Positions 1 to 6,804 of a DNA stretch of 9,776 nt are shown here, piece by piece. The position numbers and the translations under genes were made by a program. The notes beneath the pieces were generated by a model. The model was not told the origin of the DNA. It did no database searches and saw only the letters and a program-made list of their open reading frames with translations. Positions within the stretch are counted from its first letter, which is position 1; each line of letters starts with the position of its first letter. The stretch comes from an uncultured Bacteroidales bacterium. Lineage in GTDB: Bacteria > Bacteroidota > Bacteroidia > Bacteroidales > UBA932. Location of the stretch: contig ONYJ01000008.1 in assembly GCA_900322025.1 (NCBI GenBank), positions 1-9,776 on the forward strand, read 5' to 3'.

Positions 1-1
1 A

Positions 2-214
2 ATACTCAATCAGGAACTGGAGCCTATCAGGGCAAGAAGAAAGGAATTTGAAAAAGATATTCCCGAGGTGTACAATATGCTGAAGAAGGGTAGCCTAAAG
101 GCGCGCGAAGTAGCCGCCAACACAATGGACGAAGTTAAAAGAGCCATGAAAATCAACTATTTCGAAGACAAAGATTTGATTTTAGAACAGGCCAAACGCT
201 TCAACAGTTTGTAG
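2..214 (+). CDS. trpS: Tryptophanyl-tRNA synthetase, C-terminal fragment
   Basis: This is the last 70 codons of a gene whose start lies off the left edge; the open frame enters at base 2 and ends at TAG 212-214. The fragment contains LNQELEPIRARRKEFEK, then a helical stretch with KAREVAANTMDEVKRAM and an ending INYFEDKDLILEQAKRF. This matches, from memory, the C-terminal helical region of Bacteroidetes tryptophanyl-tRNA synthetase, where the chain packs near the anticodon-binding region. The enzyme is cytoplasmic and charges tRNA-Trp with tryptophan using ATP. The catalytic HIGH and KMSKS-type motifs are outside the window, so the call rests only on similarity of the tail. A related class I synthetase with a similar tail is the main alternative. 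The next gene starts 36 bases downstream on the same strand, so read-through is possible. Confidence 0.75.
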   Translation: MLNQELEPIRARRKEFEKDIPEVYNMLKKGSLKAREVAANTMDEVKRAMKINYFEDKDLILEQAKRFNSL

Positions 215-250
215 TTTTAGATTACGAATGTTTTATAAAAACCAATAATT

Positions 251-757
251 ATGAAAAAGATTTTTTCCATTGCAGCAACTGCTTGCCTAATTATGCTCAC
301 ATCAATTTTTGCAAATGCGCAAAATACACCAAAAGAGGGTGATATGTTTGTAGATTTTACCGTTCAGGAAGATCCTTCTAATCCAAATAGCACTGTATCT
401 CTCAGTAAATATGTGGGAAAGGGCAAATGGGTTATAGCAGATTTTTGGGCATCGTGGTGTGGCCCTTGCCGCAAAGAAATTCCATATATCAACAAGGCAT
501 ACCAGAACCTGCCTAAAGATAAGGTTACGGTGTTGAGTATTGCCGTTGCAGATAAATTAGAAAACACAAAAGCTGCTGCTACCGAACTTGGCATTGTATG
601 GGAACAGATTGTAAATGCTCAACAAGTACCGGTTAAGGCATACGGAATAAAAGGCATTCCGCACATAATTGTTTTTGCTCCAGACGGTAAAATTGCAAAA
701 GTAGGCCTAAGGGGCGATGATATATATAATTATACCAAGGGTTTAATAGAAAAATAG
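251..757 (+). CDS. Secreted TlpA-like thioredoxin-fold protein
   Basis: A 168-residue thioredoxin-fold protein of the TlpA/ResA type. Residues 1-23 form a signal peptide (MKK, hydrophobic core, ANA before Gln24), so the mature protein should act outside the cytoplasm, probably in the periplasm. Cys12 in the hydrophobic core is a poor lipobox candidate because the preceding core is very short. The active site is W-A-S-W-C70-G-P-C73, and the cis-proline loop GIP lies at residues 135-137; both are hallmarks of a redox-active thioredoxin fold. Such proteins usually reduce or exchange disulfides in apocytochromes or other envelope proteins. No DsbD/CcdA-like electron donor or cytochrome maturation gene is nearby, so the substrate cannot be inferred. 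The protein is compact: it has only a short N-terminal strand region before the fold and lacks the long N-terminal domain of many Bacteroidetes TlpA-like proteins. The ATG is the natural start because it opens the signal peptide. Confidence 0.9.
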   Translation: MKKIFSIAATACLIMLTSIFANAQNTPKEGDMFVDFTVQEDPSNPNSTVSLSKYVGKGKWVIADFWASWCGPCRKEIPYINKAYQNLPKDKVTVLSIAVADKLENTKAAATELGIVWEQIVNAQQVPVKAYGIKGIPHIIVFAPDGKIAKVGLRGDDIYNYTKGLIEK

Positions 758-885
758 CTCCTATCTGGTAGAAAGCTTCCAACATATTGTATTTGGATAA
801 CGCTTTCGATATCAAAAATTCTATCCTATTTATTGGGTAGCTTACTTTTAGAATATTGTACTCTTTGGAGTATCAGAAAGTAGTT

Positions 886-1329
886 ATGAGTAGCATTAGG
901 ATTACACGAGAGTTCTGTTTTGAAGGTGCTCATGCCTTAGAAGGCTATGACGGAAAGTGTTGTCATATCCACGGGCATTCGTACCGCATGGCTGTTACTG
1001 TTATTGGGAGTCCTATATCCGAACCGGATTCGCCCAAAAACGGAATGGTAATAGACTTTACAGATTTGAAGAAAATTGTGTCCAACCATGTAATAGAAAA
1101 GTTCGACCACGCTTTGGTAATGCGCCGCGGAGCATCCCTGTCGGAAGAAATCAGCAAGGCTTATGGAAATGTAGTTATTGTTGATTTTCAGCCTACAAGC
1201 GAAATGATGGCAATTCATTTTGCGGAGCTTCTCTCTAAACTCTTACCAAAAAATGTTTATCTACATAGCATAAAACTTTGGGAAACCGAAAAGAGTTGCG
1301 CCGCCTGGTATGCTCAAGACAACCTGTAG
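886..1329 (+). CDS. queD: 6-carboxytetrahydropterin synthase QueD / 6-pyruvoyltetrahydropterin synthase family
   Basis: A 147-residue T-fold enzyme of the PTPS/QueD family. Zinc ligands are His16 (GAH), His29 and His31 (HIHGHSY). The catalytic Cys is Cys25, in the usual spacing C-x-x-x-H-x-H. FDHAL at 73-77 supplies the conserved Asp-His, PTSEMMA at 103-109 matches the usual PT-x-E-N-x-A element, and Glu133 in WETEKS is the pterin-anchoring glutamate. In bacteria this family usually converts dihydroneopterin triphosphate to 6-carboxytetrahydropterin for queuosine/7-deazaguanine synthesis; a true pterin role cannot be excluded from sequence alone. I chose the ATG at 886; a TTG at 856 is in frame and would add ten residues, but these lie before the first beta strand of the family. 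No queC, queE or queF is seen in the window. polA starts 12 bases after the stop, which suggests co-transcription. Confidence 0.88.
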   Translation: MSSIRITREFCFEGAHALEGYDGKCCHIHGHSYRMAVTVIGSPISEPDSPKNGMVIDFTDLKKIVSNHVIEKFDHALVMRRGASLSEEISKAYGNVVIVDFQPTSEMMAIHFAELLSKLLPKNVYLHSIKLWETEKSCAAWYAQDNL

Positions 1330-1341
1330 AAACTCCTTGTC

Positions 1342-4131
1342 ATGAACAGAATTTTCTTAATAGACGGCCATGCGCAGATATTCAGAATGTACTATGCCTT
1401 TATGCGGCACCCACTTATCAATTCAAAAGGTGTAGATACTTCTATTCTGTATGGATTTACCAAAATGGTGCTTGAACTAATCAGCAAAGAGCATCCTACA
1501 CATATTGCGGTAGCCTTTGATCTTCACGCAGATACGTTTAGGCATAAGGTGTATCCGGAGTATAAGGCTAATCGCCCGCCAGCACCGAAACTGGTTATAA
1601 ATTCTTTAGAGCCGCTGAAAGAAATTCTCAAAGCCCTCAACATACCTTCCTTTGGGATAGAAGGATTTGAAGCAGACGACATTATAGGCTCCATGGCCAA
1701 GCAATGGGCTTCCAATACCGCACAGGTTTATATGGTTACTCCCGATAAAGACTACGGCCAGCTCATAGACGATAATATCTTCCAGTACAAGTTTCCCAAA
1801 GGAGCTGCTAGTGAACCTGATATTATAACCAAAAACAAAATATGCGCATATTACGGCATTTCGTCGCCGGAGTCTGTTATAGATATTCTTACAATTTGGG
1901 GCGACTCTGCCGACAACATTCCCGGGGTTAAGGGCATAGGAGAAGTGGGGGCAAAAAAACTTATCGGGAAGTACGGTAATATAGATAATCTTCTTCTGAA
2001 TATCGATGAGCTTCCGGCTAAGCAGAGAGATAATATCAACGAAGCCAAAGCTCAATTGGAACAAGGCAGGTTTCTTGTTACCATAAAAACAGATATCAAC
2101 CTCGGCATATCATTAGATGATATAAAGATAGCCGCTCCGCAAAAGCAGGCTGTAGATGAAATTTTTGGCCGATATGAGTTTACTTCTCTAAAAAAGATGA
2201 TACTCGCATACTCGGAAAAAGATAACTCCCCGGGGGCCAGCGTGGCTAAAGAATTTCCTACAGACGATTTCCCGGCAGATGATTACCCTACGGAAGCTTC
2301 TGAAAGCAACCCTATTGCGCCCATAGTAGGAATACCATCTGTCCAAATGACAACCTTTGAACAGGTAAAGAACTTAGCCACCACAAATAAAGAAGTTGCC
2401 GTAAAGCTTCTCGACCCAGATGAGGGTTCTGTTATTCTTGCCGCAGTAGATAACAACTCTACCCTCCAACAGCCTTCCGGTATAGCTGTTTGCACAAAAA
2501 TTACTGAGCCGGTGGCAGATTTTCTAATAGACCCGTCCATAACTAAAACAGGTGCAGGACTAAAGGAGATTATACGCCTCATAGCTACTGAAACACAGCA
2601 CAAGGCAGACAGTGCAAAGATTGCAGAAAAGTTCAGAGATTCAGATTTATATGACATTGAGCTAATTCATTATCTCATAAATCCCGAACTTAGCCATAGC
2701 TCTCAATTTATTATAAAGCAATATTTTCATATAGATTTGTCCGATATAGGCACTCCCCAACCAGAGAGCAGCTCTCAAGATGCTGACTTATTTTCGGAAG
2801 CAGAGAAAAATAATCCTCAGCAAGAAAGAATTGCAGCCCATGAGTGCATTTTGTCTATATATCTGAAAGATATACTCTTAACGGAAACTGCCAAAATGCC
2901 CGGAAATCTTTATAAGCAAATAGAGATGCCGCTTATATCCACTTTGGCGGCCATGGAGGTAGCCGGCGTAAAAATAAATACCCTGCAACTTAAAGAATAT
3001 AGCCAAACTCTTACAGCTCAAATGAATAGCATAGAGGCTAAGGCTAAAGAACTTGCAGCAGACACTAACATAAATCTTTCTTCTCCTCTACAAGTTGGCA
3101 ACTTGCTGTTCGACAAGCTTAAACTCGGTGTCGGTATCAAGAAAAATGTAAAAGGGCGATACCCTACAGACGAGCAAACTCTAAAATCTATCTCTGCCAC
3201 CCACCCTATTGTAAAAGATATACTTGAGTACCGTAACTTAAAAAAGCTACTATCTACCTATATAGATGCTCTGCCACAGATGATAGATAATTGCGACAAG
3301 AAAATTCATACCACTTTTAACCAAGCTCTCACTGCTACAGGCAGATTGTCTTCCAACAATCCTAATATGCAGAACATCCCAATAAGAACGGAGCGAGGCA
3401 GGGAAATTCGCAAAGCCTTTGTTTCAAGTTTTGAAAACGGCTTTATAGTAAGTGCAGATTATTCTCAGATAGAACTTAGGCTAATGGCGCATCTAAGTGC
3501 AGACAAGCATCTGATAGAGGCTTTCAATAGCGGCCAAGATGTTCATCGGGTAACCGCTGCAAGGTTGTTTGACCTTGATATAAAAGAAGTTACAGAAGAA
3601 CAAAGAAGAAAGGCCAAAACTGTAAACTTTGGTATTATATACGGCATTTCGTCTTTTGGACTGGCAGAAAGAATGGATATAGGAGTTAGAGAGGCAAAAG
3701 TATTCATAGAAAATTACTTTAAGATGTACCCGAGTGTGAGTACATACATAGAGAACATTATTGAACAAGCTCGCCGAAAAGGCTATGTAGAAACACTATA
3801 CGGCAGAAGAAGATACCTCAAGGATATTAACTCCAGAAACATCAACGTTAGAAAATTCAACGAGAGAAACGCCGTAAATGCACCGCTCCAAGGCAGTGCC
3901 GCAGACATCATCAAAATTGCAATGTCTAATGTGGCTAAAAGAATGGCAAGCGAACATTTGGCCAGCCGCATGATACTGCAAGTACACGATGAACTTGTGT
4001 TTGATGTTACAGAGCACGAGAAAGATATAGTTATGCAGATTGCCAAACAAGAAATGGAGAGCGTAATAAAACTCAGCATTAACCTTATTGCAGAATGTGG
4101 ATATGGAAAAAACTGGCTTGAGGCGCATTAA
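1342..4131 (+). CDS. polA: DNA polymerase I with 5' nuclease and degenerate 3'-5' exonuclease domain
   Basis: At 929 residues it is almost the same length as E. coli Pol I. Residues 1 to about 290 are the 5' flap nuclease; acidic metal ligands are visible at D8, D60, E110/D112/D113 (FEADDIIG), D135/D137 (TPDKDYG) and D188/D191 (GDSADNIPG). A linker follows with three imperfect five-residue repeats (305-319). Residues about 330-510 occupy the place of the proofreading domain, but the catalytic pattern is not there: I410 and E501 stand where aspartates are expected, and only a D358-P-D360 sequence resembles the DxE motif. Residues about 515-929 are the polymerase: motif A SADYSQIELR with Asp706, the O-helix with R755, K759, F763 and Y767, and motif C QVHDELV with Asp883. 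The enzyme removes RNA primers and fills gaps in lagging-strand synthesis and repair. The next gene starts inside its last codons. Confidence 0.97.
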   Translation: MNRIFLIDGHAQIFRMYYAFMRHPLINSKGVDTSILYGFTKMVLELISKEHPTHIAVAFDLHADTFRHKVYPEYKANRPPAPKLVINSLEPLKEILKALNIPSFGIEGFEADDIIGSMAKQWASNTAQVYMVTPDKDYGQLIDDNIFQYKFPKGAASEPDIITKNKICAYYGISSPESVIDILTIWGDSADNIPGVKGIGEVGAKKLIGKYGNIDNLLLNIDELPAKQRDNINEAKAQLEQGRFLVTIKTDINLGISLDDIKIAAPQKQAVDEIFGRYEFTSLKKMILAYSEKDNSPGASVAKEFPTDDFPADDYPTEASESNPIAPIVGIPSVQMTTFEQVKNLATTNKEVAVKLLDPDEGSVILAAVDNNSTLQQPSGIAVCTKITEPVADFLIDPSITKTGAGLKEIIRLIATETQHKADSAKIAEKFRDSDLYDIELIHYLINPELSHSSQFIIKQYFHIDLSDIGTPQPESSSQDADLFSEAEKNNPQQERIAAHECILSIYLKDILLTETAKMPGNLYKQIEMPLISTLAAMEVAGVKINTLQLKEYSQTLTAQMNSIEAKAKELAADTNINLSSPLQVGNLLFDKLKLGVGIKKNVKGRYPTDEQTLKSISATHPIVKDILEYRNLKKLLSTYIDALPQMIDNCDKKIHTTFNQALTATGRLSSNNPNMQNIPIRTERGREIRKAFVSSFENGFIVSADYSQIELRLMAHLSADKHLIEAFNSGQDVHRVTAARLFDLDIKEVTEEQRRKAKTVNFGIIYGISSFGLAERMDIGVREAKVFIENYFKMYPSVSTYIENIIEQARRKGYVETLYGRRRYLKDINSRNINVRKFNERNAVNAPLQGSAADIIKIAMSNVAKRMASEHLASRMILQVHDELVFDVTEHEKDIVMQIAKQEMESVIKLSINLIAECGYGKNWLEAH
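2254..2298 (+). repeat. Three imperfect 15-base tandem units inside polA
   Basis: Three consecutive 15-base units code for FPTDD, FPADD and YPTEA (PolA residues 305-319). They lie in the linker between the 5' nuclease and the vestigial exonuclease domain. The units differ at several bases, so this looks like an old duplication in a tolerant acidic linker. Confidence 0.5.
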
Positions 4132-4804
4132 AAGCAAAGAATATGTAAAATTGGATGTAAACCAAATTATTACATACGCCAAGCAAGGCGAACAGTTAGC
4201 TTTTACCATGCTGTTCGACAAATACTATATTCCACTCACAAATTTCATAAAGCGCAATTTTATATTCCTGAAAAAAGAACTCAGCGAAGACATTGAAGAT
4301 ATCTGCATAGATACCTTTAATAAAGCCTTTATGAATATAGACTCCTACGACCCTAAATACAAGTTCTCCACGTGGCTATACAAAATAGGCATGAATAGCC
4401 TCACAGATTTCCTAAGACGAAGTCGCAATTCTATAAACGAAGTAAATGCCGAAATCAGCGGAGAAATAAAAAATGTCAGAGCTTCGGATACTCCGGAAGA
4501 AAACATGATTGTAAGCCAGCAGATTGAAAGAACCATGGATGCAGTAAAGCGCTTACCCCCTATTTACAAAGATGTTATGCTGCTTTTTATAGAAGGATAC
4601 GTGTTAGACGATATTGCAGAAGAACTTGGAATTTCTCTATCTAATACAAAAGTGAGGGTTAAGCGCGGCAAAGACCTACTCGCAGAAAAACTTAAAGATA
4701 GTCCATTGGCTCAAAAAAGGGCAAATCGGAGTAAAAAAGCAGCAGAAACAAAGACTGTTGGAAAATCAAAAAAAAAAGTAAATGGCCCACAACATCATTC
4801 ATAA
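4103..4804 (+). CDS. ECF-type RNA polymerase sigma factor with lysine-rich C-terminal tail
   Basis: A 233-residue sigma-70 family protein with only regions 2 and 4, the ECF arrangement. Region 2 spans about residues 30-107: LAFTMLFDKYY, then a segment ending KFSTWLYKIGMNSLTDFLRR, which corresponds to the core-binding and -10 recognition helices. An acidic linker follows to about 141. Region 4 (about 142-198) carries LPPIYKDVMLLF and the helix-turn-helix DDIAEELGISLSNTKVRVKRG for -35 recognition. The last 35 residues are a basic tail with about ten Lys/Arg, beyond the usual end of region 4. I chose ATG 4103, which overlaps polA by 29 bases; an in-frame TTG at 4088 would add five residues. The end overlaps rsmG by 23 bases. 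No anti-sigma gene is adjacent, so its trigger is unknown; the embedding suggests expression together with polA and rsmG. Confidence 0.85.
   Translation: MEKTGLRRIKSKEYVKLDVNQIITYAKQGEQLAFTMLFDKYYIPLTNFIKRNFIFLKKELSEDIEDICIDTFNKAFMNIDSYDPKYKFSTWLYKIGMNSLTDFLRRSRNSINEVNAEISGEIKNVRASDTPEENMIVSQQIERTMDAVKRLPPIYKDVMLLFIEGYVLDDIAEELGISLSNTKVRVKRGKDLLAEKLKDSPLAQKRANRSKKAAETKTVGKSKKKVNGPQHHS
4768..4777 (+). repeat. A10 homopolymer at the sigma factor / rsmG junction
   Basis: Ten consecutive A residues code for part of the Lys run in the sigma factor tail and end five bases before the rsmG ATG. In the rsmG frame a TAA (4779-4781) directly abuts that ATG. A homopolymer of this length is a plausible slippage site for polymerase or ribosome, and also a place where sequencing errors occur. 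Confidence 0.6.
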
Positions 4805-5462
4805 GTATTTTACAGACCTGTCTGATTCACAAAAAGCGCAGATTCAGAAGCTGCTACCACTATATGCCGAATGGAATAGCAAGATAAATGTTATCAGTCG
4901 TAAAGATATGGACAGCTTCTACCAGCACCATGTTCTGCACTCTCTGGCCATTGCTAAGTTTATACAAGAACATAAGCTAAGCCTCTACGCCAAGATGCGG
5001 GCGGCTAACCAAAATAATGTTTGCGTAATGGATGTTGGGTGCGGAGGGGGCTTCCCGGGTATTCCGCTTGCCATAATGTTTCCTGCCGCCAAATTTCTGC
5101 TTATAGACTCAATTGGTAAAAAGGTTAAGGTGGCGCAGGCAGTTGCACAAGAATTAGGCCTCAACAATGTAACCACCCTGCACCAGAGAGCAGAAGATGT
5201 TAATCTGAAAGAGTACTTCAAAAAAAATGTGGCAGACTTAATTGTTTCCAGAGCTGTAACCTCATTAGATAAGTTTCTGCCTTGGGTAGAAAACAAATAC
5301 ACAGAAGGCATTTTATGCCTTAAAGGAGGCGATATCGAGCAAGAAATTACAGATGCCCAACATAAGTGCAAAATTCGCCCTTCAAGAATATTCCTGCAAG
5401 AAATCTCTGTTTGGTTTTCAGAAGAATACTTCCACCAAAAGAAAGTGGTATTTATCAAATAG
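4782..5462 (+). CDS. rsmG: 16S rRNA (guanine-527-N7)-methyltransferase RsmG
   Basis: A 226-residue SAM-dependent methyltransferase of the RsmG/GidB family. It methylates N7 of G527 in 16S rRNA in the small ribosomal subunit; loss of this activity is known to give low-level streptomycin resistance in several bacteria. The N-terminal helices include LPLYAEWNSKINVISRKD, the characteristic family opening (W-N-x-x-x-N-L/V-I/T-S). The SAM-binding glycine loop is at residues 84-93 (DVGCGGGFPG, then IPLAI). LLIDSIGKKVKVA follows as the ribose-binding strand with the family's D-S-x-x-K-K-V pattern, then QRAED, the strand SRAVTSLDKFLPWV and LKGGD. All the expected elements are present and the length is normal. 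The ATG lies inside the last codons of the sigma factor, in another frame, so translation is probably coupled. The 86 bases after its stop carry the rpmH promoter. Confidence 0.95.
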   Translation: MAHNIIHKYFTDLSDSQKAQIQKLLPLYAEWNSKINVISRKDMDSFYQHHVLHSLAIAKFIQEHKLSLYAKMRAANQNNVCVMDVGCGGGFPGIPLAIMFPAAKFLLIDSIGKKVKVAQAVAQELGLNNVTTLHQRAEDVNLKEYFKKNVADLIVSRAVTSLDKFLPWVENKYTEGILCLKGGDIEQEITDAQHKCKIRPSRIFLQEISVWFSEEYFHQKKVVFIK

Positions 5463-5480
5463 ACTCTTCTTTATCCATTT

Positions 5481-5511
5481 TTTGGTTTTTGGGAAATAAA
5501 TCTTATATTTG
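5481..5511 (+). promoter_or_regulatory. Bacteroidota-type promoter for rpmH
   Basis: TTTG at 5481-5484 is followed after exactly 19 bases by TATATTTG at 5504-5511. This fits the Bacteroidota primary sigma consensus TTTG-N19-21-TAnnTTTG without mismatch. Transcription would start near 5517-5520, giving a leader of about 30 bases before the rpmH ATG. It lets L34 be expressed independently of the polA-rsmG run. Confidence 0.75.
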
Positions 5512-5548
5512 CAGCCCCATTGACAGAAAATAATAAAGATTTAAAGAT

Positions 5549-5701
5549 ATGAAACGTACATTCCAACCTTCTATCCGCAAAAGACGCAACAAACACGGGT
5601 TCAGAGAGAGAATGAGCACTCCTAATGGTAGGAGAGTTCTGGCTGCCCGCCGCAGAAGAGGTAGAAAAAAACTGACAGTTTCTTCAGAAGATAGATTTTA
5701 A
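5549..5701 (+). CDS. rpmH: 50S ribosomal protein L34
   Basis: A 50-residue, very basic protein, MKRTFQPS at the start, then RKRRNKHGFRERM, NGRRVLAARRRRGRKKL and a short tail ending SSEDRF. The KRTFQPS opening, the HGFR-x-R-M element and the R-V-L-x-x-R-R-x-x-G-R-K-x-L element are the signature of bacterial L34. The length is close to the 44-53 residues usual for the family, with the slightly longer C-terminus common in Bacteroidota. L34 sits within the large subunit and binds 23S rRNA. It is not followed by rnpA/yidC, the arrangement near many replication origins. A consensus promoter before it and a strong terminator after it mark it as a single-gene unit. Confidence 0.97.
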   Translation: MKRTFQPSIRKRRNKHGFRERMSTPNGRRVLAARRRRGRKKLTVSSEDRF

Positions 5702-5725
5702 TTTATCGCACAGAAGATAACAAGT

Positions 5726-5769
5726 AACAGGAGAAGAACATGCTTTGTTCTTCTCTTGTTTTGTTTTTA
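5726..5769 (+). terminator. Rho-independent terminator after rpmH
   Basis: A near-perfect 15-base-pair stem, with one G-T wobble, has arms 5726-5740 and 5746-5760 and a five-base loop TGCTT. A T-rich tract (TTGTTTTTA) follows. It begins 24 bases after the rpmH stop and separates rpmH from the PASTA gene. A T-rich tract is present only downstream on the + strand, so it acts on rightward transcription. Confidence 0.9.
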
Positions 5770-5794
5770 TCCGTAGCATTGGCATTTTTTTGTA

Positions 5795-5802
5795 TATATT
5801 TG
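5795..5802 (+). promoter_or_regulatory. Probable -7 element for the PASTA-rluD unit
   Basis: TATATTTG fits the Bacteroidota -7 consensus TAnnTTTG and lies 25 bases before the PASTA gene ATG, just after the rpmH terminator. A good TTTG at the matching -33 distance is missing: the expected position reads CGTA, and the nearest TTGG is too close. The promoter is plausible from position, but its upstream half is weak. Confidence 0.5.
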
Positions 5803-5827
5803 TATAATATCGTTAATACGAAGCATA

Positions 5828-6796
5828 ATGGGTACTCAAGCCTCTAAAAAAACAAAAAGCACAAAGAATACCAACGCAAAATGGTATCAGATATGGTGGC
5901 TGAAACATCTGCTGTTTGCAGTAGTTGCGGCGTTTGTTACAATATCAGTTCTCTTTTGGCTGTTGAAAGGAATTACAAGGCACGGTAAAATGTTGGAAGT
6001 GCCGGATTTTACAAACATCACCATTGCAGAAGCGGAAAAAATTGCAAAGAGTCACGAATTAAGATTAAAGACAACCGACTCTGTTTATATACCAAAACTC
6101 CACGCCGGACAAGTTCTGAAACAGACCCCTGCAGCAGGCTCCATGGTAAAGAAAAACAGGAATATACTCATTACCATAAATTCCTTGGTACCAATGATGG
6201 TAAAAGCCCCCGATGTTGTAGGTTACTCCCTAAGGCAGGCAGAAAGCAATCTGCATGCAGCCAACCTGAAAGTGGGAAAATTAAACTATGTTCCGGATAT
6301 TGCCACCAACAGTGTTATGGGACAGTCTTACAAAGGCAAAACACTGATGCCCGGCAAAAGCATACCGGCTCAAAGCGAAATAGATCTGACTCTTGGAATG
6401 AGTAGCGAAAACAGCTGGACTAGAGTACCTAACCTACTTACATTACCATATCACTTGGTTAAATCGGAGTTAACTTATCACTCGCTCAATTTAAACAAAG
6501 AAGTGTTCGACTCTACTGTCAAGACCTATGCAGATACCCTTAATTCTATTGTATATAAGCAAGATCCACCGCCTACAACAAGTAATTCTGTAAGACTTGG
6601 TAAGGGGGTTACAATTTATTTGACCCTAAACAAGGAATTGGCAGAAACCAATAAGAAAAATATCAAACCTAAAGATTTGGCAAAAGACACTACCATGCTA
6701 CTGCCTAAAAACACTACCGTTGAGCCGCTACCTGAAACCTCTGCCACAGAGCCGCAAAACGATGTGCAGACTAATACAGACGAACCTGTACTCTAA
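5828..6796 (+). CDS. Membrane-anchored protein with three PASTA domains
   Basis: A 322-residue protein with a basic, Lys/Thr-rich cytoplasmic N-terminus (1-27), one transmembrane helix at about 28-46, and a long extracytoplasmic part. Three PASTA repeats are visible at about 57-118 (starts EVPDF), 126-190 (APDVVGYS) and 199-268 (RVPNL). Each has the typical opening V-P-D/N, a central helix with A-x-x-x-L or similar, and a closing beta strand; QTPAAGSMV and QDPPPTTSNSV match the usual Q-x-P-x-x-G-x-x-V element. A Thr/Pro/Glu-rich tail (269-322) ends the protein. PASTA domains in Ser/Thr kinases and penicillin-binding proteins sense peptidoglycan fragments or support septal localisation, but no kinase or transpeptidase domain is present here. 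Its job is unknown; a structural or sensing role in the cell wall is an inference. The stop is 8 bases before the rluD-type gene, so the two are probably one operon. Confidence 0.9.
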   Translation: MGTQASKKTKSTKNTNAKWYQIWWLKHLLFAVVAAFVTISVLFWLLKGITRHGKMLEVPDFTNITIAEAEKIAKSHELRLKTTDSVYIPKLHAGQVLKQTPAAGSMVKKNRNILITINSLVPMMVKAPDVVGYSLRQAESNLHAANLKVGKLNYVPDIATNSVMGQSYKGKTLMPGKSIPAQSEIDLTLGMSSENSWTRVPNLLTLPYHLVKSELTYHSLNLNKEVFDSTVKTYADTLNSIVYKQDPPPTTSNSVRLGKGVTIYLTLNKELAETNKKNIKPKDLAKDTTMLLPKNTTVEPLPETSATEPQNDVQTNTDEPVL

Positions 6797-6804
6797 GACA
6801 TTAC

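Noticed and set aside
798..826. GGATA ... TATCC inverted repeat before queD as an operator
   Set aside because: The arms are only five bases, AT-rich and far apart, which is expected by chance in such sequence.
758..885. preQ1 riboswitch upstream of queD
   Set aside because: I searched for the short preQ1-I pattern (a small stem followed by an A-rich stretch pairing back to the loop) and found no CCC/A-rich arrangement of the right kind.
856..885. TTG at 856 as the start of queD
   Set aside because: It adds ten residues before the first conserved strand and uses a rare start codon, while ATG 886 gives a product of the usual family length.
1606..2064. 152-codon open frame on the - strand inside polA
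   Set aside because: It lies entirely opposite the conserved 5' nuclease domain, its product has no recognisable motif, and its composition is what the complement of a coding region gives.
3796..4221. 141-codon - strand frame spanning the end of polA and the start of the sigma factor
   Set aside because: Both genes on the + strand are well supported, and the - strand product looks random, rich in Cys, Phe and Ser.
4985..5458. 157-codon open frame on the - strand opposite rsmG
   Set aside because: It is a shadow of rsmG, whose own frame carries every family motif; the antisense product resembles nothing I know.
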